Assembly: GCA_009784685.1 (NCBI GenBank)
Contig: WRBF01000012.1
Span: 1 to 41,621, forward strand
Length of the DNA: 41,621 nt
Direction of reading: 5' to 3'
Source: Defluviitaleaceae bacterium
Lineage (GTDB): Bacteria > Bacillota > Clostridia > Lachnospirales > WRBF01
Of this stretch, positions 1-7,360 are shown piece after piece; within the stretch, counting starts at the first letter, position 1, and each line of letters begins with the position of its first letter. Under the pieces are notes generated by a model. The model saw only the letters and a list, made by a program, of their open reading frames with translations, was not told where the DNA came from and did no database searches. The translations under genes were made by a program, and so were the position numbers.

Positions 1-60
1 CAGTACTTTTGCCTACGGCAAAAGCGGCTGCGCCGCCGGACTCCTTTCCGGTACGCCTTG
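1..60 (-). repeat. three-hairpin repeat block, copy 1
   Basis: Read on the minus strand, this block is three back-to-back hairpins. In plus coordinates they are 36-51 (stem CCGGA/TCCGG), 25-35 (CGGC/GCCG) and 6-24 (CTTTTGCC/GGCAAAAG), and the block ends in TACTG. The same order, loop types and ending occur at 1081-1134 with different stem bases that still pair. It may continue past the left edge of the window. It lies downstream of sigE. Its function is unknown; it is either part of a small mobile repeat or a structured RNA. Confidence 0.6.
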
Positions 61-97
61 ACAAAGGCAGGGATAAAAATTTCCAACTCAAAACCGT

Positions 98-122
98 GTT
101 GTACATTGTATTGCAAGGGTAA
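98..122 (-). repeat. 25-bp dispersed repeat, copy 1
   Basis: On the minus strand this reads TTACCCTTGCAATACAATG followed by TACAAC. It matches 4153-4177 at 24 of 25 positions and resembles 2906-2929. It lies between the three-hairpin block and the 3' end of sigE. The other two copies also sit at gene 3' ends. No function recognised. Confidence 0.6.
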
Positions 123-203
123 TGATCAGCAAGCCGTCAGCTACTGTTCACTGATACTATTTTAATCCAAAACGTATATATTTTCAACATATACTTTTCA
201 TAC

Positions 204-935
204 TTATGCCATTTTTGCAATTTCCTTCTTAAGTCGGCCTATTATCTTTTTTTCAAGTCTTGATATATAGGATTGAGAAATTCCCAGAAGGTCTGCAACT
301 TCTTTTTGTGTTTTCTCTTCCTGTTCTTCGTTTAGACCAAATCTCATCTCTACTATTTGCTTTTCACGTTTCGATAATTTTTTCATAGCCTTTTCAAGCA
401 AATCTTTATCAACCTCGTCTTCTATATCACGATATATTATATCAACTTCTGTTCCCAGTATGTCTGAAAGCAAAAGCTCGTTGCCTTCCCAATCAACATT
501 TAAGGGTTCATCAATTGAAATCTCATTTCTCACTTTTGAATTTCGCCTTAAAAACATAAGTATTTCATTTTCAATGCAGCGCGAAGCATATGTAGCGAGC
601 TTGATTTTTTTCTCGGTTCGGAAAGTATTTATCGCTTTTATAAGGCCGATAGTGCCAATTGAAATTAAATCTTCAATATTAATTCCCGTGCTTTCGAATT
701 TACGAGCTATGTATACAACAAGCCTTAAATTTCGCTCAATAAGAATTGATTTTGCATAAGAATCCTCCGGTTTGCCAAGTTTTGAAAGAAGTTCAAACTC
801 TTCCTCTGTTTTTAAAGGCGCAGGTAAAGTTTCGCTGCCTCCGATATAGTAAATAGTATCATCATCTGCGGCTTTATAAAAAATGATGATCTTTGCTTTT
901 TTATAAATGGAAAGCATTGCATCTAATAAAGACAT
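204..935 (-). CDS. sigE: Sporulation sigma factor SigE (pro-sigma-E)
   Basis: RNA polymerase sigma factor of the early mother-cell programme of sporulation, made as an inactive precursor and cleaved by SpoIIGA. The protein (243 aa) has a short N-terminal pro-region followed by [13 protein letters not shown], then sigma-70 region 2 ([50 protein letters not shown]) and region 4 with a helix-turn-helix ([18 protein letters not shown]). The start at 935 is chosen because GGAG lies about 10 bases upstream and the protein then begins MSLLDAM; a TTG codon 15 bases earlier overlaps this Shine-Dalgarno and is less likely. Homologues include SigG and SigK, but the upstream spoIIGA gene makes SigE the best call. 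A 223-bp repeat element separates it from spoIIGA. Confidence 0.95.
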   Translation of the reverse strand: MSLLDAMLSIYKKAKIIIFYKAADDDTIYYIGGSETLPAPLKTEEEFELLSKLGKPEDSYAKSILIERNLRLVVYIARKFESTGINIEDLISIGTIGLIKAINTFRTEKKIKLATYASRCIENEILMFLRRNSKVRNEISIDEPLNVDWEGNELLLSDILGTEVDIIYRDIEDEVDKDLLEKAMKKLSKREKQIVEMRFGLNEEQEEKTQKEVADLLGISQSYISRLEKKIIGRLKKEIAKMA

Positions 936-970
936 AAATATCAACTCCAATTTTATTATTGATCCTTCGA

Positions 971-1193
971 TTATACTCGTATCCTCTCAAAACATTAGCA
1001 GAAAAACGCAGAATTTTTTTCGCTAGACTAGGAAAAAGGTTCTTAGCGTACCCGAAGGTACGATAAGGTTCTTTTGATATGTACCGCCAAGAAGGGCGGC
1101 CGCCAAAGGCGGCTTTTGCGTAGCAAAAGTACTGAGACGAATAGCGGGAAAAAGACAAGTTTTTGTTACTGTTTTGAGGGGATACGAGTATAA
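971..1193. mobile_element. MITE-like element with 24-bp terminal inverted repeats
   Basis: The left end (971-994) reads TTATACTCGTATCC-T-CTCAAAACA. The right end (1170-1193) is its reverse complement with one mismatch (23 of 24). The 223 bp between carry no credible gene but contain four hairpins: 1047-1062 (CGTACC-CGAA-GGTACG), 1084-1099, 1100-1112 and 1113-1129. The element fills nearly all of the gap between spoIIGA and sigE: it starts 15 bp after the spoIIGA stop and ends about 21 bp before the sigE ribosome binding site. No clear target duplication could be defined; TTA/TAA or TA are possible. A non-autonomous transposable element is the best interpretation. Confidence 0.7.
1081..1134 (+). 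repeat. three-hairpin repeat block, copy 2
   Basis: Starting at GTACC, the hairpins are CCGCC-AAGAAG-GGCGG, CCGCC-AAA-GGCGG and CTTTTGC-GTA-GCAAAAG, followed by TACTG. Copy 1 (1-60, minus strand) has the same order with stems CCGGA/TCCGG, CGGC/GCCG and CTTTTGCC/GGCAAAAG. Bases differ on both sides of the stems while pairing is kept, which points to selection on, or copying of, a folded form. The block is inside the MITE-like element. Confidence 0.65.
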
Positions 1194-1207
1194 AAAGGAG
1201 GTTTCCT

Positions 1208-2116
1208 CTAACCTATTGCCTCTGTCCCTAAAAGACCTTGATATGTACCGTCTTCGGATAGGTTAAAATTATATATAGCTATAATAACATTCTTTAGTGT
1301 AAAAATTTTCTTACCCGTGTTAATTTCAACCTTATCAGGTCGAAATCCGCATAGTACGCCATTTTGTTTACCAATGCTTGTAAAAGGTATTATTCTTATA
1401 CGCTTTGAAAATTCACACTCGGCAGCCATTGAAGCTAATGCAGTAAGATCATTCTCCTTTCTATCATCAAATACTTCTCTTATGCGCTTTGGTAAAAATG
1501 TTTTTATCGCATTAAATTCTGCTACTATAACCGGATAATCGTTTAATGGATCTTTAAGTGAGTTCCCGGTATCTAGTAATGCGTTAAATTTAACATTGCT
1601 AGTATCAGAATATATTGTTATCTTATAGAATACTTGGTTTTTTATCAGCGTCCTATGAATTCTTGCATAAAAAAGCTTAAATAATATATAGAACGTACAG
1701 GTTGAAAACAATAAAAGCGTTACTGAGAAATTGCTAATAGTAAATTGAAGCGCATCACCAACCATATAAGAATCAGGCATAAAATAATACAAAGCAAAAA
1801 CTACGCCCCCAACTGAAAATGCAGTCGCATAACAAGTAAGAACTATGTTGGTATATTCTTTCACTTTAGTTGGTTTGAACGCAATATGTACTCCAAGCAA
1901 TATTATTATCAATGATACTATAATCCTATTGACAACCCTTAAACCGGGAACAAACATAAACAAGCAGTATATGAGTGCCATTAGAAAACCGGAAATAACT
2001 ATTTTATACCATTTAATCTTTTGAGATATCAGCTTACTGACGATATATAAGACGAAACTGTTCATAAGAAAATTTATTGCCAGTATAACATCCGCATATA
2101 CGACCGAAGCAACCAC
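1208..2116 (-). CDS. spoIIGA: Sporulation sigma-E processing peptidase SpoIIGA
   Basis: Membrane-bound aspartic protease that activates pro-sigma-E, normally after a signal from SpoIIR in the forespore. The protein (302 aa) has an N-terminal half of about five hydrophobic segments (residues 4-150) and a C-terminal soluble domain with the aspartic-protease signature ALLDTGNSLKDP, catalytic Asp about residue 182. Length and layout match the family. The GTG at 2116 is taken as start because the conserved N-terminal segment (VVYADVILAINF) begins at once; the G-run upstream is unusually close, so the exact start is uncertain. It would form an operon with sigE, now interrupted by a repeat element. 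A promoter of spoIIG type lies upstream. Confidence 0.93.
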   Translation of the reverse strand: MVASVVYADVILAINFLMNSFVLYIVSKLISQKIKWYKIVISGFLMALIYCLFMFVPGLRVVNRIIVSLIIILLGVHIAFKPTKVKEYTNIVLTCYATAFSVGGVVFALYYFMPDSYMVGDALQFTISNFSVTLLLFSTCTFYILFKLFYARIHRTLIKNQVFYKITIYSDTSNVKFNALLDTGNSLKDPLNDYPVIVAEFNAIKTFLPKRIREVFDDRKENDLTALASMAAECEFSKRIRIIPFTSIGKQNGVLCGFRPDKVEINTGKKIFTLKNVIIAIYNFNLSEDGTYQGLLGTEAIG

Positions 2117-2142
2117 CCCCCAAATTAATCATCTCTGTAATA

Positions 2143-2175
2143 ATTATACAAATTTTACTCAGCGTAATATGTCAA
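2143..2175 (-). promoter_or_regulatory. putative spoIIG-type promoter with long spacer and Spo0A-like boxes
   Basis: On the minus strand a perfect -35 (TTGACA, 2170-2175) and a perfect -10 (TATAAT, 2143-2148) are 21 bp apart, far from the usual 17. The B. subtilis spoIIG promoter is known for a similar long (22 bp) spacer and for activation by Spo0A. Spo0A-box-like heptamers are present: TTTGACA overlapping the -35 (consensus TTCGACA, one mismatch) and TATCGAA at 2202-2208 (consensus TGTCGAA, one mismatch). This fits Spo0A control of spoIIGA-sigE. Confidence 0.6.
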
Positions 2176-2343
2176 AAATACTGAACTTGATAATAAAACA
2201 ATTCGATAAAAAATGTTTAAAATTTATATTTATTCTGTTATAATAGGCTTCGATCAATAAAATACTTTATTAATCCACAATGAAAATCGTCCAAAATATA
2301 AAGATGACTTTCATTTCAGATTAATATCTGAAAGAGCTAAAAT

Positions 2344-2925
2344 ATGAATAAAAATCTTGAATTTGAAATAGTAGATATTAAAGATATTGAAATATGTCGT
2401 TATTTATGTGATGAACTTATGTCGTATCAAAAATCTAAAGCGATTCTTTTTCCGGAAGCTTTTAACGGCATGAATTTTGATACGAGAATGAAAAAGAGCT
2501 GTGAAAATACTGTTGACAGCCAAATAATTATTTGCAAAGATAAAGACAAGCCAATTGGCTATGCGTTTTCAACAATAGAAACTGCTTCAAAAGAATCTGC
2601 TGAATTTTCCCCTGAATGGGCACCAAAATCTGACTCGGCAGAGTTTAGAGGCTTTTATCCTGATTGGCTAGAGATTCCTCAAAAAATAGGATGTCTGAGC
2701 AATATATATATAAAAGATGAATACCGGGGCATTGGTCTGGGCTATAAATTCATCGAAAAGTCTCTAAGTTGGCTTAGAAATTTTAGCGAAGTTAAATATA
2801 TACTCGTATATATATCTAATGGTAATGATGATGCTTTGAAATTTTACCAAAATAATGGCTTTAAGTTTAGCCATGATGTTTTTGGTGGATTTATAACTGC
2901 AATGTTTACCCTTGCAATACAATGA
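2344..2925 (+). CDS. GNAT family N-acetyltransferase
   Basis: Acyl-CoA-dependent N-acetyltransferase of unknown substrate, 193 aa, cytoplasmic. The GNAT core is clear in the C-terminal half: IGCLSNIYIKDEYRGIGLG carries motif A (pyrophosphate-binding R-x-x-G-x-G) around residue 125, then a helix and a beta strand (YILVYISNGN) and motif B-like ALKFYQNNGFK typical of the family. The first 80 residues are a less conserved substrate-side region. The ribosome binding site is weak (AAGAG). The gene stands alone between the spoIIGA promoter region and an HD-GYP gene. Its last six codons and stop lie inside a dispersed repeat that also occurs at 98-122 and 4153-4177, so the C-terminus (FTLAIQ) may be repeat-derived. 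Confidence 0.85.
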   Translation: MNKNLEFEIVDIKDIEICRYLCDELMSYQKSKAILFPEAFNGMNFDTRMKKSCENTVDSQIIICKDKDKPIGYAFSTIETASKESAEFSPEWAPKSDSAEFRGFYPDWLEIPQKIGCLSNIYIKDEYRGIGLGYKFIEKSLSWLRNFSEVKYILVYISNGNDDALKFYQNNGFKFSHDVFGGFITAMFTLAIQ

Positions 2926-2929
2926 ACAA
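2906..2929 (+). repeat. 25-bp dispersed repeat, copy 2 (overlaps a CDS end)
   Basis: TTACCCTTGCAATACAATG followed by AACAA. It matches the copies at 98-122 (minus) and 4153-4177 (plus) over 24 positions with one or two differences. This copy provides the last codons and the stop region of the GNAT gene. Confidence 0.55.
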
Positions 2930-2957
2930 ATAAAGTTTTGTGTAAGGAGAATTATTG

Positions 2958-4082
2958 TTGACAAGTAAAAACAGAGACGTAATTGCTATTTTTAACGAAG
3001 GTGACTTCCCTCATGGTGTAACCGTTAAAATTCGAACAGGGATGATTATAGCGCAGGATGTATACAACGAGCATGGTTTTTTGCTTTGCACCAAAAATTC
3101 AAGACTTAACGAAAATTTAGTAAGGCTATTTCTTCAAAATGGTATAAGATGGGCAAGAACTTATGAAATGTCTCTAACAGAGAAGCTTGAGGGTGCTATC
3201 AATGAAGATTTGATACTTTCATCTGTAGTTCAAAGTGAAGATTTTCAAGAATTCAAAACCGAATATGTGCGCAAAATTGATGAGGTAAAAGAGCATCTGC
3301 TTGATATTTCCATAGGCGGGAATGTAGACATAGAGGCTTTGCATGAAGTAACTTCTGATATAGTTAACACTCTTGACACTAAAAATGATGTGTTCAATTA
3401 TATCAGATTTATGAAACAATCTGATGAAGCAACATTTGGTCATTGTATTAATGTTTCAATGCTTTGTAATCTTTTCGGACACTGGTTAGGAATGAAACAT
3501 CGTGATATTGTTGACTTAACTGCTGCAGGTTCATTGCATGACCTTGGTAAAACTAAAATTCCACATAGCGTTTTGTGCAAAAAAGGCAGGCTAACCGAGG
3601 GTGAGTTTAACATTGTAAAAAACCATACCGTTTTAGGATATGAACTGATGAAGGATGCCAAGCATATACCGGAACGTATCAAGCTTGCCGCCCTTATGCA
3701 TCATGAAAGACCTGATGGCAGCGGCTACCCTCATGGCCGCAAAACATCTGATATTGATAAATATGCAAGCATTGTGACTATCTGCGATATTTATGATGCC
3801 ATGATTTCAAATAGATGTTATAAGGAAAAATTATCCCCCTTCTATGTTATAAAAACATTCGAGCAGGGGTCTTATGGATATTTACATACTGAATACCTCT
3901 TAGTTTTTTTACAGAACATAGCGCATACCTTTCTCCATAGCGATGTAGTTTTAAGTGATGGTAGAGAAGGAAGAGTTGTCTTTATCAACGAAAAACACCT
4001 GTCAAGACCTATTATTCAATGCGGAAGAGAGTTTATTGACTTGTTGGAAGAACCCGGATTAGATGTTAAGCTGGCTATGTAA
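2958..4082 (+). CDS. HD-GYP domain protein, probable cyclic-di-GMP phosphodiesterase
   Basis: Likely hydrolyses the second messenger c-di-GMP. The protein is 374 aa. An N-terminal region of about 110 residues (GMIIAQDVYNEHGFLL) resembles the small domain that often precedes HD-GYP in Clostridia. The HD-GYP domain follows: SLHDLGKTKIP with the metal-binding His194-Asp195 pair, KNHTVLGYELM, and the signature HHERPDGSGYPHG near residues 244-257, all intact, so activity is expected. There are no membrane segments or receiver domain, so the input signal is unknown. Two TTG starts are possible (2955, 2958); the second gives better spacing (8 bases) to AAGGAG. An intrinsic terminator follows. Confidence 0.88.
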   Translation: MTSKNRDVIAIFNEGDFPHGVTVKIRTGMIIAQDVYNEHGFLLCTKNSRLNENLVRLFLQNGIRWARTYEMSLTEKLEGAINEDLILSSVVQSEDFQEFKTEYVRKIDEVKEHLLDISIGGNVDIEALHEVTSDIVNTLDTKNDVFNYIRFMKQSDEATFGHCINVSMLCNLFGHWLGMKHRDIVDLTAAGSLHDLGKTKIPHSVLCKKGRLTEGEFNIVKNHTVLGYELMKDAKHIPERIKLAALMHHERPDGSGYPHGRKTSDIDKYASIVTICDIYDAMISNRCYKEKLSPFYVIKTFEQGSYGYLHTEYLLVFLQNIAHTFLHSDVVLSDGREGRVVFINEKHLSRPIIQCGREFIDLLEEPGLDVKLAM

Positions 4083-4100
4083 GGGGTTATCGCTGTGATA

Positions 4101-4144
4101 AAACTCTCGTAAAGCTAATAAATACGGCTTTGCGAGAGTTTTTC
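4101..4144 (+). terminator. intrinsic terminator after the HD-GYP gene
   Basis: Hairpin AACTCTCG-T-AAAGC with matching GCTTT-G-CGAGAGTT and a following T-run, 20 bp after the HD-GYP stop codon. Confidence 0.85.
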
Positions 4145-4152
4145 ATGATTGC

Positions 4153-4177
4153 TTACCCTTGCAATATAATGTACAAC
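4153..4177 (+). repeat. 25-bp dispersed repeat, copy 3
   Basis: TTACCCTTGCAATATAATG followed by TACAAC; 24 of 25 identical to 98-122 read on the minus strand. It lies between two convergent genes, 9 bp after a terminator and 13 bp before the end of yunB. Confidence 0.6.
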
Positions 4178-4190
4178 TACCTATACATAA

Positions 4191-4910
4191 TCATCTATCC
4201 ATAACAGGGAATCCAATAAAATTATCAGGAACCTGACCGCTAAATACAGTATTAACGATAGCCACTTTACGGCTAAGTGTTATTTCAGATTCTTGCGGCG
4301 GGTTAACAATTCTTACAGCGATGTTTACTACAAGCCAAATCTGGAAATTAACCTGATTTATTCCGACGGATTCAAAAGTTGTTTCATAGTCAACTGTTAC
4401 GTTTCCGACAGGTTTTATTTCTATCCTTACCCGAGGACCTATGTTGGCAAATGCCTCTATTCCAAGCAATGCCCCTGCGGGTACTCTAACTTCATCTGTC
4501 CGGATATTGCTTAAATGTTCTGAAATATAAGCGGCAACATTTCCACAAATGCTATTTACAAGCACTGTGTTTACATTTATCGAGCTTATCTGCCCATCTT
4601 CTGATTTAACACTTGTAAAAAAATCTGAAGCCTCTAATCCGGAATCTGCCATTACATCTTCAATTGCCGTGTTAATAACAGCATTTATTTCATTTTTAAT
4701 CCTCATTTCATAAGTAGCAAAAACTGCCGGCATTATAAGTTCGTCAACATTTTGCAAAGAAAGATATAGCATTACCGTTAAAAAAATAATAACAATTAAG
4801 CCTGACATTCCGAACAAGCGTTTTTTGTTAATGTCTTTACTTCTATGGCTTGCCGGGCGATTGCTGCCAACTGCTCGTCGGCGGGGCCGCCGTTTATGTC
4901 TTCGTCGCAT
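4191..4910 (-). CDS. yunB: Sporulation protein YunB
   Basis: Homologue of B. subtilis YunB, a mother-cell (sigma-E controlled) sporulation protein of unknown biochemical role. The 239-aa protein starts with a very basic tail (MRRRHKRRPRRRAVGSN), has one membrane segment around residues 34-52 (LFGMSGLIVIIFLTVMLYL), then an extracytoplasmic domain. The pattern IKNEINAVINTAI, a stretch with VRVPAGALLGIEAFANIGPRV, the segment IEIKPVGNVTVDYETTFESV and a conserved end are typical of the family. An AGGAAG site precedes the ATG. It is convergent with the HD-GYP gene. Its presence within 5 kb of sigE supports a spore-forming host. Confidence 0.88.
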   Translation of the reverse strand: MRRRHKRRPRRRAVGSNRPASHRSKDINKKRLFGMSGLIVIIFLTVMLYLSLQNVDELIMPAVFATYEMRIKNEINAVINTAIEDVMADSGLEASDFFTSVKSEDGQISSINVNTVLVNSICGNVAAYISEHLSNIRTDEVRVPAGALLGIEAFANIGPRVRIEIKPVGNVTVDYETTFESVGINQVNFQIWLVVNIAVRIVNPPQESEITLSRKVAIVNTVFSGQVPDNFIGFPVMDR

Positions 4911-4995
4911 AATGTCTTCCTGATGCCATTTGTTATACTTACAACTATATGCGGATTAATAAGTAAAAAGAATTTAAAAGAATCTGGGTTCTCTA

Positions 4996-5024
4996 TTGCC
5001 TTATTCTGTCCAAGATAGTATAAT
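4996..5024 (+). promoter_or_regulatory. sigma-A promoter of the serC operon
   Basis: TTGCCT (4996-5001), 17-bp spacer, TATAAT (5019-5024). It predicts a leader of about 55 bases before the serC ATG. No T-box or other long riboswitch fits in such a short leader. Confidence 0.75.
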
Positions 5025-5088
5025 TTGCTTAAGATATTTTTGCCCTATCAAAATATCAGCAAACACTTATTTAGGAGGTTTTTTAATT

Positions 5089-6171
5089 ATGCAAAGAGTT
5101 TACAATTTCTCAGCTGGTCCTTCCATGCTTCCTTTGGAGGTTCTAGAGAAGGCTCAAAGCGAGCTTCTTAACTACAACAACACGGGCATGTCCGTTATGG
5201 AAATGAGCCATCGTTCTAAACCTTATGAAGAAATTATTGCAACTGCGGAGGCTCTACTTCGTGAAATAATGAGCATTCCCGAAAATTATAAGGTTCTTTT
5301 TCTTCAAGGCGGCGCAAGCACTCAATTTGCAATGATCCCTTTTAATCTCACTAAGAACAAAAAAGCAGATTATGTAAACACAGGAAACTGGTCAAGCGTT
5401 GCTATTAAAGAAGGCAAGCGTTTTACTGACCTTAAAGTAGTTGCATCAAGTGAGGACAAGACTTTCTCATATATTCCTACAATTGATAAAGGTGAGCTTA
5501 GAGCTGATGCGGATTATTTTCACTATACAGTTAACAACACAATTTATGGAACACGCTTTACTGAATACCCCGAAACAGGCAATGTGCCTCTAGTTTGTGA
5601 TGCTTCAAGCAGTGTTCTTTCAGAAGTTTATGATATGAGCAAGTTTGGTATTTTTTACGCAGGCGCTCAAAAGAATATTGGTCCTGCCGGCGTAACGGTT
5701 GTTATTATCCGTGAAGACCTTATAGGGAATGCACTTCCTGACACACCTACAATGCTTAACTATGAGACCCATGCAAAAGCAGGTTCAATGCATAATACTC
5801 CTCCAACATATGGTATTTATCTTGCTAAACTCGTATTTGAATGGGTTAAAGCGCAAGGCGGCGTTGCTGCAATCCAAAAACTTAACGAAGCTAAAGCAAA
5901 ATTGGTTTATGATGCAATTGATGAATCACAACTGTTTACAGCTCATGTTCCAAACTTAAAAGACCGTTCACTTATGAACATTCCTTTCTTCGCAACAAAC
6001 GAAGACCTTGATGCAAAATTTATTAAAGAATGTGCATCACTCGGTCTTACAACACTTAAAGGCTACAGAACAGTAGGCGGTATGCGTGCGAGCATGTATA
6101 ACGGTATGCCTATGGAAGGCGCAAAAGCACTTGCGGATCATATTAAGAAGTTTGATATGGAAAATAAATAA
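5089..6171 (+). CDS. serC: Phosphoserine aminotransferase
   Basis: PLP enzyme that converts 3-phosphohydroxypyruvate and glutamate to phosphoserine and 2-oxoglutarate, second step of serine biosynthesis. At 360 aa it matches the family length. The start at 5089 (MQRVYNFSAGPSMLP) has AGGAGG 10 bases upstream; an in-frame extension toward 4996 would run through the promoter and is rejected. Motifs seen: NFSAGPSMLP at the N-terminus, LFLQGGASTQFAMIP for phosphate/PLP binding, CDASSSVLS with the PLP-binding Asp (171), and the Schiff-base lysine Lys195 in AGAQKNIGPAG. It is the first gene of an operon with serA (31-bp gap) and a DUF1015 gene. Confidence 0.97.
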   Translation: MQRVYNFSAGPSMLPLEVLEKAQSELLNYNNTGMSVMEMSHRSKPYEEIIATAEALLREIMSIPENYKVLFLQGGASTQFAMIPFNLTKNKKADYVNTGNWSSVAIKEGKRFTDLKVVASSEDKTFSYIPTIDKGELRADADYFHYTVNNTIYGTRFTEYPETGNVPLVCDASSSVLSEVYDMSKFGIFYAGAQKNIGPAGVTVVIIREDLIGNALPDTPTMLNYETHAKAGSMHNTPPTYGIYLAKLVFEWVKAQGGVAAIQKLNEAKAKLVYDAIDESQLFTAHVPNLKDRSLMNIPFFATNEDLDAKFIKECASLGLTTLKGYRTVGGMRASMYNGMPMEGAKALADHIKKFDMENK

Positions 6172-6202
6172 TATCAACCATAAATTAAAGGAGAATCAGT
6201 AA

Positions 6203-7321
6203 ATGTTTAAAGTTCTTACGCTGAACAAAATCTCAAAAGCAGGTTTGCAGCATTTGCCTGCATCAAACTATGAAATTTTAGATAAATGCGACAGCCCGGA
6301 TGGCATTCTTTTAAGAAGCTTTGCAATGCATGATATGGAGCTTCCTACTTCACTTCTTGCAGTTGGAAGAGCGGGCGCAGGCGTAAACAACATACCGCTT
6401 GATAAATGTTCTGAAAAAGGTATCGTTGTTTTTAATACTCCGGGTGCTAACGCTAATGCGGTTAAAGAGCTTGTTATATGTGGGCTTTTAATGTCTTCTC
6501 GTAAAATTTACGAAGGAATAACTTGGTGTCAAGGATTAACTCAAGACGGTACTGTCGCTAAAGCTGTTGAAGCGGGTAAAGGCGAATTTGTCGGTCCTGA
6601 AATTATGGGTAAAAAACTTGGCGTAATAGGGCTTGGAGCAATTGGAATCTTAACTGCTCATGCGGCACATGCTCTCGGCATGGAAATAATCGGATATGAT
6701 CCGTTCCTTGACAAACGCAGTGACAGCACTTTAAAACAAGTTGACAGCCTTGATGCTCTTTATTCAGAGTGCGACTACCTTTCACTTAACGTTCCTTCAA
6801 ATGCTGAGACAAAAGGTATGATCAACACAGCTTCTATCGCTAAGATGAAAGACGGCGTTCGTATTATCAACGCTGCTCGTGCTGAACTTGTAAATAACTC
6901 CGATATCAAAGCTGCTATTGAAAGCGGAAAAGTATCTTGCTACGTAACTGACTTCCCTGTTGATGAAGTTCTTGGCACCAAAGGAATTATTACAATTCCA
7001 CATCTTGGAGCATCTTCTCCTGAATCAGAAGAAAACTGTGCGCATATGGCGGCTGTCCAACTTAAAGAATATCTTGAAACAGGCAGCATTGTTAATTCTG
7101 TAAACTTCCCTAACACACAACTTGGTGCTATCTCGGGTAAAAGAGTTTGCGCTCTCCACAAAAAAGATGCCGCGGATAAACTTGATGCGACGGCGGGTGC
7201 TAAAAGCATTGCTTCTAACGTTCGAGGTGAATACGGTTATACTGTATTTGATGTTGCAGATGATTCAATCGCCGATGCACTTAAAAAAGTTGATGGTGTT
7301 TTAACTGTTCGTGTTATTTAA
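6203..7321 (+). CDS. serA: D-3-phosphoglycerate dehydrogenase, short form
   Basis: NAD-dependent oxidation of 3-phosphoglycerate to 3-phosphohydroxypyruvate, first step of serine biosynthesis. The protein (372 aa) is a D-2-hydroxyacid dehydrogenase: Rossmann motif GLGAIG at 143-148 with Asp166 as the NAD-selecting acid, and catalytic Arg226 (INAARAELV), Glu255 and His267 (PHLGASSPESE). The last 60 or so residues form a small regulatory-type tail (GEYGYTVFDVADDSIADAL) that may be a reduced ACT-like domain, shorter than in long SerA forms. An AAGGAG site precedes the ATG. The order serC-serA-DUF1015 with short gaps supports one transcript. Confidence 0.93.
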   Translation: MFKVLTLNKISKAGLQHLPASNYEILDKCDSPDGILLRSFAMHDMELPTSLLAVGRAGAGVNNIPLDKCSEKGIVVFNTPGANANAVKELVICGLLMSSRKIYEGITWCQGLTQDGTVAKAVEAGKGEFVGPEIMGKKLGVIGLGAIGILTAHAAHALGMEIIGYDPFLDKRSDSTLKQVDSLDALYSECDYLSLNVPSNAETKGMINTASIAKMKDGVRIINAARAELVNNSDIKAAIESGKVSCYVTDFPVDEVLGTKGIITIPHLGASSPESEENCAHMAAVQLKEYLETGSIVNSVNFPNTQLGAISGKRVCALHKKDAADKLDATAGAKSIASNVRGEYGYTVFDVADDSIADALKKVDGVLTVRVI

Positions 7322-7360
7322 ACAAAACCATAATTATTACACAATACGGAGGAATTATTT

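Noticed and set aside
901-1158. 85-codon minus-strand frame between sigE and spoIIGA
   Set aside because: It lies in the repeat element, crosses its hairpins and has no ribosome binding site or protein-like composition.
4996-5088. Longer N-terminus for SerC starting near 4996
   Set aside because: It runs through a clear promoter (TTGCCT-17-TATAAT), and the ATG at 5089 has AGGAGG and the family N-terminus.
5025-5088. T-box or serine riboswitch before serC
   Set aside because: The leader is only about 55 bases and shows no specifier or antiterminator structure.
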